This document shows positions 7,653-15,241 of a stretch of 34,485 nt of DNA, piece after piece. A model generated the notes under the pieces. The model was not told the DNA's origin. It searched no databases and saw only the letters and a program-made list of their open reading frames with translations. The stretch's first letter is position 1. Each line of letters opens with the position of its first letter. The stretch is from positions 1-34,485 of the forward strand of contig JBOFSQ010000024.1 of the NCBI GenBank assembly GCA_051651625.1. Direction: 5' to 3'. The position numbers and the translations under genes were made by a program. Source of the stretch: JBOFSQ01 sp051651625. GTDB taxonomy: Bacteria; Planctomycetota; Planctomycetia; Pirellulales; Thermoguttaceae.

Positions 7653-8252
7653 ATGACGCCAGAACAATCAATTCCGCAAACAAGTCCGCAAAACGCAACG
7701 TCACAAACAACGTCACCAGCAGACATGTCTCCGCCTACGCAGGCCGCCGGTAGCGGAATCTCGAAGACTTGGGCCTACAGCGGTAGGGCGATGCGGGCGT
7801 GGATGATTGCCGTCAGCATTCTCACAATCGCATTGGTTGTGCTCGCCAGTTTCGGTTCGACGACAACGAAGTTGCCAACTGCGGTTGTGTGGGGCATCCC
7901 GCTTGGACTCGCCGCAATCGCGTGGCTCCACTACGCCATCGTCTACTGCTACCGGACGATGACAATCCGCTACCGCATCAACGACTTCAATCTCTACTAC
8001 GACCACGGTCTCTTGAACCGTACCACCGACACGATGGAGATCATCAACATCGAAGACATGCAAGTAACGCAAACACTCTGGGACCGCCTCATCAACGGCG
8101 GCGTCGGGACGGTGAAACTCTTCTGTAAAACCGACCGCACTCACAGCGGCGAGTTCAAGATGATCGGTCTTGAAGACCCACGCGGCGTCCTCGAAATAAT
8201 CGACCGCGTCCGCCAAGAACGCCGCGGAAAACGAACGATGATTCAGGTGTGA
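7653..8252 (+). CDS. PH domain-containing membrane protein (bPH2/DUF304 type)
   Basis: 199 residues from the ATG at 7653, chosen because AAAAGGAG (7636-7643) stands nine bases upstream; an earlier in-frame ATG at 7608 lacks this. An N-terminal Gln/Thr/Pro-rich stretch of about 45 residues precedes two membrane segments (AWMIAVSILTIALVVLASF and VVWGIPLGLAAIAWLHYAIV). A cytoplasmic bacterial PH domain follows: ITIRYRIND-like strand, LYYDHGLLNRTTDTMEIINIEDMQVTQTLWDRL, then VGTVKLF and the closing helix EDPRGVLEIIDRVRQER. Such proteins are small membrane-anchored domains of mostly unknown role. It is the first gene of a plus-strand run that leads into the RhuM, nrdR and tetR genes. Confidence 0.88.
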   Translation: MTPEQSIPQTSPQNATSQTTSPADMSPPTQAAGSGISKTWAYSGRAMRAWMIAVSILTIALVVLASFGSTTTKLPTAVVWGIPLGLAAIAWLHYAIVYCYRTMTIRYRINDFNLYYDHGLLNRTTDTMEIINIEDMQVTQTLWDRLINGGVGTVKLFCKTDRTHSGEFKMIGLEDPRGVLEIIDRVRQERRGKRTMIQV

Positions 8253-8263
8253 AAGCAACAAAC

Positions 8264-9304
8264 ATGAATCGTTCTCACGAACTTGCTACAGAAAGTCACG
8301 GACAATTTCTCGTCTATGCTGATGAAGCTGGGCGAATCAAGATCGATATACGCCTTGAAAACGAGACCGTATGGCTGTCGCAGCAGCACATGGCCGCTCT
8401 GTTTCAGACGACCAAACAAAACGTCAGCCTGCACCTCAATAACATTTTCGATGAAGGAGAATTGCCGGAGAATTCAGTTGTCAAGGATTTCTTGACAACT
8501 GCCGCCGATGGCAAAGGTTATCGCACGAAACACTACAATCTCGACGCGATTATTTCTGTCGGCTACCGCGTGAAGAGCGCGGTTGCGACCCGGTTTCGGA
8601 TTTGGGCGACGCAGCGATTGCGTGAATACATAACCAAAGGTTTTTTGCTCGATGACGAACGGTTGAAAAATCCCGACTTGCCATTCGATTACTTCGACGA
8701 ACTTCTCCGCCGCATTCAAGACATTCGCACATCGGAGCGGCGGTTTTATCAGAAGATCACCGACATCTACGCCACTAGCATCGACTACGACCCAACGCAA
8801 CCAGAAAGCATTGAGTTTTTTCAGACGGTACAAAACAAAATGCACTGGGCGATCACTGGCAAAACGGCGGCGGAGATTGTCCACACGCGAGCGGATAGTG
8901 CCAAACCAAACATGGGATTGACGAGTTGGCGTGGAGTGAAGGTGCGCAAGAGCGATGTCGTGATTGCGAAGAACTACTTGACAGAAGAAGAACTTGCAGC
9001 TCTGAACAACTTGGTAGAGCAATATCTTGTCTTCGCCGAAGGGCAGGCGATGCGTCGGGTGCCGATGCAAATGAGTGATTGGCTCAAGAAGCTGAACGAT
9101 TTTCTAACGATCAACGACCGAGACATTTTGACGCACGCCGGACACATCTCACACGATCTCGCCAAGGAACGAGCCGAGTCTGAGTACGACCAGTTTCATT
9201 GCAATCGCATTCGCCAAACGGATGCTGAAGATAGCGAGTTTGAAAAATCCGTCAAAAAACTTCCGCCCACAAAGGGTTTGAGCAAACCAAGGAATCGTCG
9301 ATGA
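8264..9304 (+). CDS. RhuM-family protein (virulence RhuM family)
   Basis: 346 residues from the ATG at 8264. An in-frame GTG at 8249, overlapping the previous stop as GTGA, would add five residues and may be used by translational coupling. The diagnostic N-terminal block is present: IKIDIRLENETVWLSQQHMAALFQTTKQNVSLHLNNIFDEGELPENSVVKDFLTTA, a winged-helix-like segment. It is followed by KHYNLDAIISVGYRVKSAVATRFRIWATQRLREYITKGF, and a long helical C-terminal half. The family is named after RhuM of Salmonella pathogenicity island 3 and often occurs on genomic islands, sometimes fused to Fic domains; no Fic HPFx motif is present here. The molecular function is unknown, with nucleic-acid binding a reasonable guess. 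The final ATGA overlaps the nrdR start, which is odd for an accessory gene next to a core regulator. Confidence 0.9.
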   Translation: MNRSHELATESHGQFLVYADEAGRIKIDIRLENETVWLSQQHMAALFQTTKQNVSLHLNNIFDEGELPENSVVKDFLTTAADGKGYRTKHYNLDAIISVGYRVKSAVATRFRIWATQRLREYITKGFLLDDERLKNPDLPFDYFDELLRRIQDIRTSERRFYQKITDIYATSIDYDPTQPESIEFFQTVQNKMHWAITGKTAAEIVHTRADSAKPNMGLTSWRGVKVRKSDVVIAKNYLTEEELAALNNLVEQYLVFAEGQAMRRVPMQMSDWLKKLNDFLTINDRDILTHAGHISHDLAKERAESEYDQFHCNRIRQTDAEDSEFEKSVKKLPPTKGLSKPRNRR

Positions 9305-9807
9305 AGTGCCCATTCTGTCGTATCGACAACGACAAGGTTATAGAAACGCGGACGAGTACCGACGGCACGATGATTCGGCGTCGGCGTCAGTGTCTCGGAT
9401 GTAACAAGCGATTCTCGACGCAGGAACACGTCGAGAAGGCGGTGGTTCGCGTCATCAAGCGTGACGGGACGCGCGTCCCGTTTGACCGTGCGAAGTTGCG
9501 GGCTGGTCTTGATCGTGCTTGCTGGAAGCGTTCGATCAGCGACGACGACATCTGGCGGTTAGTCGCCACCGTCGAGGCGGAAATTGACGCAACGTTTGAC
9601 GAAGTTGAGAGTCGCATCATCGGCGAGTTGGTCATGGACGCACTCCGCGAACTCGATCACGTCGCCTACGTCCGGTTCGCCAGCGTTTATCATCGGTTCC
9701 AAAGTGTTAGCGACTTCGCAAGCGAGATCGAGGCGATGGCCGCACGTTCGCCTCGCACGCTACAAACTTCGCCCTACGAAATTGATCACAATGGCTGCGA
9801 CGATTGA
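9301..9807 (+). CDS. nrdR: Transcriptional repressor NrdR
   Basis: 168 residues, within the usual NrdR length. The N-terminal zinc ribbon uses C3-P-F-C6 and C31-L-G-C34, separated by the TRxxxDGxxIRRRRQC segment typical of NrdR. Residues about 47-140 are an ATP-cone: VVRVIKRDGTRVPFDRAKLRAGL, then LDRACWKRSIS and VMDALRELDHVAYVRFASVYHRF. The family binds NrdR boxes upstream of ribonucleotide reductase genes and represses them when (d)ATP occupies the cone. No ribonucleotide reductase gene is in the window. Its ATG overlaps the RhuM stop by four bases and its 3' end overlaps the TetR gene by 17 bases, so the three are probably cotranscribed and coupled. Confidence 0.97.
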   Translation: MKCPFCRIDNDKVIETRTSTDGTMIRRRRQCLGCNKRFSTQEHVEKAVVRVIKRDGTRVPFDRAKLRAGLDRACWKRSISDDDIWRLVATVEAEIDATFDEVESRIIGELVMDALRELDHVAYVRFASVYHRFQSVSDFASEIEAMAARSPRTLQTSPYEIDHNGCDD

Positions 9808-10399
9808 CCACCACCAGCGACGCCTCGTCATTTTGGAGTCGGCCTTTGCGCTCTTCGCAGCCGAGGGGTACGCCGGCGTGAGCTATCAAAAAATCGCCGA
9901 CCACTGCGGCCTCTCGCGGACAATCATCTACCAGTATTTCGCCAACAAAGAAGAGATCTTCACACTGGCGATTCGGCTGGCGACGAACAATCTTTCAGAA
10001 ATGACCGACCGCGTTAGAATGCGGCGTGACTGGTCGCCGCTCGAAAAAATACGCCGCGTCATGCACATCACTACGAAGATGCTCGACGAGAATCGCATCT
10101 TCCTCACGGTCGTTCTCGACTACGTTCTGACGCAAAAACAGCGAGGCCGCGACGTTCGCCGCCGTGTTCGGCGTCACACTTTTGGGATGAAGTTTCTGCT
10201 CGCGCGACTGATGCAGGAAGCGATGGCGGCGGGTGAGATTGGCACCATCGATCCAGAAATCGCCGCCAGTCACCTCTACGGACTGCTCGAATCGTGCGTA
10301 CTCAACCTCACCGTCACGGGCGTCCTCGACGCCCGTGACTCGCGCGTGCTCATCGACTCATACATCGACAGCATGGAAAGTAGTTCAGGTTCGGCATAA
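9791..10399 (+). CDS. TetR-family transcriptional regulator
   Basis: 202 residues from the ATG at 9791. The open frame extends upstream through nrdR, but this start places the canonical TetR N terminus at once: RRLVILESAFALFAAEGYAGVSYQKIADHCGLSRTIIYQYFANKEEIF, the helix-turn-helix with its usual spacing (about residues 9-57). The remaining helices form a ligand-binding and dimerisation domain with no family I can name. It overlaps the end of nrdR by 17 bases. No transporter or enzyme gene follows on the same strand; the next feature is a palindromic repeat and a convergent gene, so the target is unclear and it may act elsewhere or on its own operon. Confidence 0.92.
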   Translation: MAATIDHHQRRLVILESAFALFAAEGYAGVSYQKIADHCGLSRTIIYQYFANKEEIFTLAIRLATNNLSEMTDRVRMRRDWSPLEKIRRVMHITTKMLDENRIFLTVVLDYVLTQKQRGRDVRRRVRRHTFGMKFLLARLMQEAMAAGEIGTIDPEIAASHLYGLLESCVLNLTVTGVLDARDSRVLIDSYIDSMESSSGSA

Positions 10400-10515
10400 C
10401 AACCGAACCATCCAGTTTAGGTTCGGCATAGCCGCCCCCTCCAGTTGTCATACGCCGCAGGCGTGGAGGGTTCGGCTATGCCGAACCGCAGTGTGCGTGC
10501 AAGTTTCCGAACAGG
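10387..10515. repeat. Cloverleaf-like dispersed palindrome, copy A (with extra partial copy)
   Basis: The core runs 10420-10487: left arm GGTTCGGCATAGCCG, centre ACGCC-GCA-GGCGT (10452-10464), right arm CGGCTATGCCGAACC (10473-10487). A decayed extra left arm lies at 10387-10418. A tail (GTGCGTGCAAGTTT) is shared with copy C. It fills the gap between the convergent tetR and Gfo/Idh/MocA genes, where a bidirectional terminator would be expected. Confidence 0.85.
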
Positions 10516-10516
10516 T

Positions 10517-11971
10517 CTAATCGAGCACATACCCGCTACGATAAACCGGTTTGATCAAGTCGGCGACGCCGGGGGTTTTGAGGTCGGCGAGATTCGTGAT
10601 CGCCATCTTTGAGGCGTCCCAGTAAACTTTCTCGCCAAACTCGTTCGGTTTTGACGCCGTCCACACCGCGAGATTTCCGAGCAGCATCGCCTCGGTCAGC
10701 GGCCCCGCTTGTTTCGGGAAGTTCGAGAAACAAAGTTCGGGGTTGTTCTCTTTGATCGCCGTGACAAGTTCAAACATGTTGCGAGGATCGTCTTCGCGTC
10801 CCGTTAGAGCGTTGTAGTCGCCTTGCGGATAGAGCGGCGCGTAACGAACTTCGCTGACATCGACATTCTTCTTTTCGATGCGTCCGAGTCCGCGACAACC
10901 TTCAGAGCCGATGATGACGTCGCCGCCTTCGGGCATCTTGTCAACAACTTGGAAACCGCGTTCTTCAAGGAACGAACGTTCTGGAGTCCAGCCGCCGTCG
11001 TACCAAACGAACTTGAAACCTTTGCGCGACTCCGTTGCCGGATACTCAAACTCAATCATCGACGACTTCGGAAAAACGTCGAAATCGTGTCCAGAAGTTT
11101 TGGCGACGACGCTCGTCGGAGCACTCAAATCGAGTGCGGCCATGTACGCATTGAGCGAGTGGCAGGCGATGTCGCCGAGTGCGCCGGTGCCGAAGTCCCA
11201 CCAGCCACGCCACGCGAACGAGTGATAAAGTCCGGGGTAATACTCGCGTGGTTTCGCGGGGCCGATCCACAAATCCCAATCAATGTTGGCGAGGTCGCGC
11301 TCGATTTGTTTTCGCTTCTCCGCAACTTGCGGCGCGACGTTATCAGTTAAACTCGCTTCGTAACCGGCGAGCGTGCGAACGAGTTCTGGTCCTTGCGGCC
11401 AGATCGGGCGATTTGTCCAGACGTGAATCTCTTCGATGTCGCCGTAAGCTCCGGCCTTCATCTCGGCGGCGTGGCGACGCAGGCCGTCGCTCGCACTCCC
11501 TTGATTTCCCATCTGCGTACAGACGCCCATTTCTTTTGCAACTTTCCCCATCAGCCGCGATTCGTAGATCGTTCGCGCGAGCGGCTTTTGAACGTAGACA
11601 TGCTTCTTCATTCGCATCGCCATCAGTGCGGCGGGTGCGTGAGTGTGGTCGGCGGTGCTGACGGTTGTTGCGTCGATAGTCTTCTCGTTTTCTTCGAGCA
11701 GTTTGCGAAAGTCGGTGTACGTTTTCGCTTTCGGATAACGCTGCGAGTAGTGTGCGAGTCGTCCTTTGTCGATGTCGCAGATGGCAACGATGTCGGCGAA
11801 CCGCGCGGCGTTAGCGGTATCGCTGTCACCTTTTCCGCCGAGTCCGATTGCTGCGAACGCGAGGCGTTCGTTCGGCGACGCACTCACGCGCGGCGTCGCT
11901 CCCGCCGCGGCCCAATAACCAACGCTCGCCAGCGTCGCCGCCTTGACAAATGTACGTCTTGAAATCTTCAT
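10517..11971 (-). CDS. Tat-exported Gfo/Idh/MocA-family oxidoreductase
   Basis: 484 residues from the ATG at 11971, preceded by GAGGAG eight bases upstream; the open frame extends further but without signal. The N terminus MKISRRTFVKAATLASVGYW carries a twin-arginine motif and hydrophobic core, so the folded enzyme is probably exported with its cofactor. The Rossmann region follows: LAFAAIGLGGKGDSD (about 36-50), IVAICDIDKGRL, then STADHTHAPAALMAM and KKHVYVQKPLARTIYESRLM, in which the usual EKP reads QKP, a variant I remember as common in planctomycete members. The C-terminal half is the alpha/beta sheet domain, with WRGWWDFGTGALGDIACHSLN matching the conserved Gly-Asp-x-x-x-His region. Family enzymes are NAD(P)-dependent dehydrogenases of sugars or inositols; the substrate here is unknown. 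Confidence 0.93.
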   Translation of the reverse strand: MKISRRTFVKAATLASVGYWAAAGATPRVSASPNERLAFAAIGLGGKGDSDTANAARFADIVAICDIDKGRLAHYSQRYPKAKTYTDFRKLLEENEKTIDATTVSTADHTHAPAALMAMRMKKHVYVQKPLARTIYESRLMGKVAKEMGVCTQMGNQGSASDGLRRHAAEMKAGAYGDIEEIHVWTNRPIWPQGPELVRTLAGYEASLTDNVAPQVAEKRKQIERDLANIDWDLWIGPAKPREYYPGLYHSFAWRGWWDFGTGALGDIACHSLNAYMAALDLSAPTSVVAKTSGHDFDVFPKSSMIEFEYPATESRKGFKFVWYDGGWTPERSFLEERGFQVVDKMPEGGDVIIGSEGCRGLGRIEKKNVDVSEVRYAPLYPQGDYNALTGREDDPRNMFELVTAIKENNPELCFSNFPKQAGPLTEAMLLGNLAVWTASKPNEFGEKVYWDASKMAITNLADLKTPGVADLIKPVYRSGYVLD

Positions 11972-12058
11972 CGTTTGTTCTCCTCGTTGGTGAAAGTTCG
12001 TTCGGAAACGTGATTTGTAACCGTTCACAGAATTTGGTTGCGTTGGCGTGTTATGATT

Positions 12059-12130
12059 CGGGCACTCGCTTACGCTTCGTGTTCTTATTGACGTAACGCA
12101 TTAAGAACACGAAGCGTAAGCGAGTGCCCG
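12059..12130. repeat. 29-bp perfect inverted pair of the CACTCGCTTACGC repeat
   Basis: Arms 12059-12087 and 12102-12130 are perfectly complementary over 29 bp around a 14-base loop. Each arm is the dispersed repeat (CGGGCACTCGCTTACGCTTC plus GTGTTCTTA). It lies about 90 bases upstream of the Gfo/Idh/MocA start and would make a very stable hairpin. Confidence 0.9.
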
Positions 12131-12246
12131 CGTGTGTGCGGACGTAACGTGTCGTAGTAATGAATTCCCGCCTGTGCGGGAATGACGGTTACGCGAATCA
12201 ACCATGAACGGTTACCGTAATTTTAGGTTGTTTGGTGAAAGATGCG

Positions 12247-12310
12247 AACCACGAAACACTCGGTTGACCTTTCGTGCGTTTTTGTGAAGGTGTTCGTGAC
12301 TTTCGTGGTT
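12247..12310. repeat. Inverted repeat with AACCACGAAA ends
   Basis: AACCACGAAA at 12247-12256 and TTTCGTGGTT at 12301-12310 are exact reverse complements; the sequence between them holds further TTCGTG-like pieces, so it is a decayed relative of the other back-to-back arrays. Confidence 0.6.
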
Positions 12311-12443
12311 AAAACTTCGCCCGCGCTACCCAGACGCCCCACTTTATACAGCGAAAACTCGTTTCGTCAAAGACTCCCACGCAGACTTCAAGTTGACTCT
12401 CTGCGCCGCCGATACGGGAGGTGTGGAGACTCCCAAGCACATT

Positions 12444-12660
12444 GCCCCAACGGGGCTGCAAGAACTTAGCCGTGGGTGAGCGAAGCGAACCCACGGTAGG
12501 GAGACCCAAAATATCAGCAAGCCCCAAAGGGGCGAAAGAACATTTGTGAACGGCCCAATTCTTACGCCCCGTTGGGGCTACGAATTTTGGTGTGACCGCG
12601 TACCGTGGGTTCGCGGAATACCTCTCACCCACGGCTAAGCTCTTGTCGCCCCGTTGGGGC
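12444..12660. repeat. 217-bp nested palindromic element
   Basis: The ends are GCCCCAACGGGGC (12444-12456) and GCCCCGTTGGGGC (12648-12660). Just inside, TTAGCCGTGGGTGAG and CTCACCCACGGCTAA match, then AACCCACGGTA and TACCGTGGGTT. Two more GCCCC(N)GGGGC hairpins lie in the middle at 12521-12533 and 12566-12578. No protein is encoded. It looks like a compact folded element with several stem-loops, either a non-coding mobile palindrome or a structured transcript. Confidence 0.8.
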
Positions 12661-12718
12661 TAGGATTCGATGCAACGTCTGCAATCGTGTCGGTACGTTT
12701 TCACTTTAGATTCCCACC

Positions 12719-12910
12719 ATGAACACGTCACAAATCACCAACACTCTTGCTCACACTTTGCTCACCGCGATTCTCGTCGCCACGATTGGTTGCAGTGCGC
12801 TGTCGAAGTCGAAGAGCGACGTTCACAAACTCGACCCGCGCGAAGTCGCCCGAATCGCCGCCGCCGACCCGTTCCCAAACGCAGACGAGCCACCGCGAAC
12901 TACTCGTTGA
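12719..12910 (+). CDS. Possible small lipoprotein
   Basis: 63 residues. The N terminus has a hydrophobic stretch ending in Cys (LAHTLLTAILVATIGC, Cys25), resembling a lipoprotein signal, although the -3 residue is Thr rather than the preferred Leu. The remainder is short, charged and Pro-rich (DPREVARIAAADPFPNADEPP). The start context CCACCATG resembles that of the gene at 3371, and there is no Shine-Dalgarno. It stands 94 bases ahead of the zinc-ribbon membrane protein on the same strand. I do not recognise a family; a chance open frame remains possible. Confidence 0.5.
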   Translation: MNTSQITNTLAHTLLTAILVATIGCSALSKSKSDVHKLDPREVARIAAADPFPNADEPPRTTR

Positions 12911-13004
12911 TTTTTGCGCAAGTAGCGGTATACTCTCGCGTCGTCTCGTCGAACGTTTCGTCGAGAACGCTCTTTCGCGCAATGATTCTTGGGGGACGGT
13001 TCGC

Positions 13005-14030
13005 ATGACAATTCAAATTCGGTGTTCGCAGTGTGCGCGTCTTTTGGAACTCCCCGACGAGGCCGCAGGACAGCGGTCTCTCTGTCCGTTTTGCCAGAAT
13101 GTTCAGATCGTTCCCGAAGCGGTCGTGAACGATGGTGTGAGTAACACTGCGGACAGTGTACCGCAAACGTTCTCGTTCGCATCGCAACCAAGTTTCATGC
13201 AACCGATGACGCTGCGTCAACGGCTTACGGTCGGGAATCTCTTCTCCGAAACGTGGCGAGTCTACTGGCACCAACTCGGTCTGATGGTGGTGCTGGCACT
13301 CATCGCAATCGTGCCGCCGATGCTGGTGACACGGTGTCTCATCGTCGCGGGTGTGGACGTGAGCGGTTTCAAGTTGGAAGTCGGCGAGACGATCATAGAT
13401 GCGTACACGCGACTCGGCACAGACATTTGGTTGATCGCCGCGCAAATTGTTTTTGCGATTTGCTGGCAACTTTGGGTTTGGCTGGGTTCGCTGCGGATGG
13501 TTCTGCACCTCGTTCGCACGGGCGAAGTTCGCTGGTCGCTCTTCTTCTCGCCGCTCTCGCTCATTGTGCGGATGGCGGCGACGTGGTGTGCTGTTATGCT
13601 GATCGTGATGGGGTGGGCGTTTGTGGTTGCGTTCGTTACCGTACTCATTGTCGGTCTTGTGATGGGACTGATGTACGTTTGTGTTGGCGGGAACGACGCG
13701 TATGCTCCGCTGGCTATCGGGCTTCGCGTGTTGGTGGCGATTCCACTTGGGGCGTTGTGCCTTGCGATTTTGCTCTGGGTGAACGTGCGTCTCTCGATGT
13801 GGATGTTCTACATCATCGATGGCAGTGGTGTCATCGAATCTATTTCGCGTTCGTGGCGTGTGACTCGCGGCGTTGTGTGGCCGCTCGTCGTGGCGTTCAT
13901 CTGCCTCGGACTCCTCACCGTCGCAATAAACATGGCAACACTCGCGGCGGGATCGATATTCCTCTTCGGTTTTAGTTACACGCTGATGGCGACAATCTAC
14001 TGCCACCTAATCGGACGCAACGATGGATGA
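13005..14030 (+). CDS. Zinc-ribbon multi-pass membrane protein
   Basis: 341 residues from the ATG at 13005. The open frame starts much earlier, but this Met follows GGGGGAC and begins the characteristic N terminus MTIQIRCSQCARLLELPDEAAGQRSLCPFCQN, a zinc ribbon with CxxC at 7-10 and 25-28. This start is very typical of planctomycete membrane proteins. After a Ser/Thr/Gln-rich linker, about six hydrophobic segments follow (for example GLMVVLALIAIVPPMLV, AAQIVFAICWQLWVWLG, TWCAVMLIVMGWAFVVAFVTVLIVGLVMGL, GALCLAILLWVNV, VVAFICLGLLTVAINMATLAA), resembling the membrane domains found in DUF975- or glycerophosphodiesterase-membrane-type proteins. Function is unknown. It is followed after 32 bases by the ATPase gene. 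Confidence 0.85.
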   Translation: MTIQIRCSQCARLLELPDEAAGQRSLCPFCQNVQIVPEAVVNDGVSNTADSVPQTFSFASQPSFMQPMTLRQRLTVGNLFSETWRVYWHQLGLMVVLALIAIVPPMLVTRCLIVAGVDVSGFKLEVGETIIDAYTRLGTDIWLIAAQIVFAICWQLWVWLGSLRMVLHLVRTGEVRWSLFFSPLSLIVRMAATWCAVMLIVMGWAFVVAFVTVLIVGLVMGLMYVCVGGNDAYAPLAIGLRVLVAIPLGALCLAILLWVNVRLSMWMFYIIDGSGVIESISRSWRVTRGVVWPLVVAFICLGLLTVAINMATLAAGSIFLFGFSYTLMATIYCHLIGRNDG

Positions 14031-14062
14031 AATAGACCGTCAACAAAGGAGCAGTATTTGCC

Positions 14063-15235
14063 ATGAAATATCTTTCAATCCGAAACTTCGGCCCCATCGG
14101 GCAGGCCGATATTGAGTTTGGCGACTTGACCGTTCTCGTCGGTCCGCAGGCTACTGGCAAGAGCCAATTTCTCATGTGGCTCAAGCTGATACTGGACACG
14201 CGGCGCGTCATCGACACTCTCAAACTGAACGCATTCGACTGGAAGCAAAACACCGACGACTTTCTGGAACTCTACTTCGGCGAAGGAATGCACGCTGCGT
14301 GGAACCAGCAAACATCGGTCATCGAGCGTGCGGGGAAGTCGCTTACGCTTGAGCAGTTGCTTCGTTCAAAAAATAGTCCGGAGAGTTTGTTCTATGTTCC
14401 GGCGCAGCGGGTGGTTGTCCTTGAGAATGGTTGGCCAAAACCGTTCACCGCGTTTCGCTCAACCGACCCATTTGTTGTACGCGACTTCAGTGAGGCGATG
14501 CGACAACTGATGGAGTCGAAGCGGGGGGCCGATGTTGTTTCGCCAAGATACTTTCGTCACGAGTTTAAGACAGAAATCTCTCACCACATTTTTCGCGGAA
14601 TGACGCCGCAAATCGACACAAAGAACTCGCAAAAACGAATCGTGTTGGCCGGTGCTGGTGAGACTTCACAACGGATTCCTTTCATGGCGTGGTCGGCTGG
14701 GCAACGTGAGTTCATGCCGCTGATGCTGGGACTTTATTGGCTCATGCCAGCGTCGGCAAGTCCGCGACGCGGCGACTTGAAGTGGGCCGTAATCGAAGAA
14801 CCCGAAATGGGACTCCACCCAAAAGCAATCGGCACCGTGCTGGCAATGATCTGCGAGCTTCTCTTTCGCGGATACAAAGTCTGTCTCTCAACGCACTCTC
14901 TACCACTGCTTGAGTTCATTTGGGGGATCAAAAAAATCCAAGAGGGTGTGCCGTTTTCAAAGAAGCCGAGTGAAGTACACAACCTTCTCATCCAGCTTCT
15001 AGGTTTAGAGACTTCACAAAAGCTTCGCAAGATGGCGGCAGGCGTGTTGGAAAAAGATTTCAAAGTTTATTACTTCGCCCCGCAACAAAACCAGTCGGTG
15101 ACAAAAGACATTTCGTCGCTCGATTTGTGGTCGGACGTTGAAGCGATTGCACACTGGGGCGGCCTCACCGAGTTCGGGCAACGTGCGGGCGACGTGGTTT
15201 CCGATGTCGTGAGACTCGCTGGCAGCAAAAGGTGA
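14063..15235 (+). CDS. SMC/ABC-type AAA ATPase (OLD/AAA_21-like)
   Basis: 390 residues. The Walker A motif GPQATGKS (27-34) follows the start MKYLSIRNFGPIGQADIEFGDLTVLVG, typical of RecF/OLD/AAA_21-like ATPases that act on DNA or in defence. An ABC-signature-like WSAGQRE is at 210-216, Walker B with catalytic Glu in WAVIEEPEMGLHP (241-253), and the switch His in LSTHSLPLLEF (275-285). There is no TOPRIM domain: the C terminus (about 310-390) is a short unrecognised region, so nuclease activity, if any, must come from a partner. The next gene starts six bases downstream and is the obvious partner. AGGAG lies about 12 bases before the ATG, a long spacing. PtuA-type (Septu) or other defence ATPases are the nearest analogies; a housekeeping role cannot be excluded. 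Confidence 0.9.
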   Translation: MKYLSIRNFGPIGQADIEFGDLTVLVGPQATGKSQFLMWLKLILDTRRVIDTLKLNAFDWKQNTDDFLELYFGEGMHAAWNQQTSVIERAGKSLTLEQLLRSKNSPESLFYVPAQRVVVLENGWPKPFTAFRSTDPFVVRDFSEAMRQLMESKRGADVVSPRYFRHEFKTEISHHIFRGMTPQIDTKNSQKRIVLAGAGETSQRIPFMAWSAGQREFMPLMLGLYWLMPASASPRRGDLKWAVIEEPEMGLHPKAIGTVLAMICELLFRGYKVCLSTHSLPLLEFIWGIKKIQEGVPFSKKPSEVHNLLIQLLGLETSQKLRKMAAGVLEKDFKVYYFAPQQNQSVTKDISSLDLWSDVEAIAHWGGLTEFGQRAGDVVSDVVRLAGSKR

Positions 15236-15241
15236 CGAACA

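Larger units (their letters stand above)
11972..12718. other. Gene-free 747-base gap filled with inverted repeats
   Basis: No credible gene is visible. The gap holds a 29-bp perfect inverted repeat (12059-12130), a small hairpin (ATTCCCGC-CTGT-GCGGGAAT, 12164-12183), AACCACGAAA/TTTCGTGGTT arms at 12247-12256 and 12301-12310, and a 217-bp nested palindrome (12444-12660). Open frames here follow the repeats and lack start signals. Confidence 0.7.

Noticed and set aside
12900..14006. 368-codon minus-strand frame opposite the zinc-ribbon membrane protein
   Set aside because: His/Arg/Asn-rich composition is the usual reverse-strand shadow of a hydrophobic protein; no motif is present.
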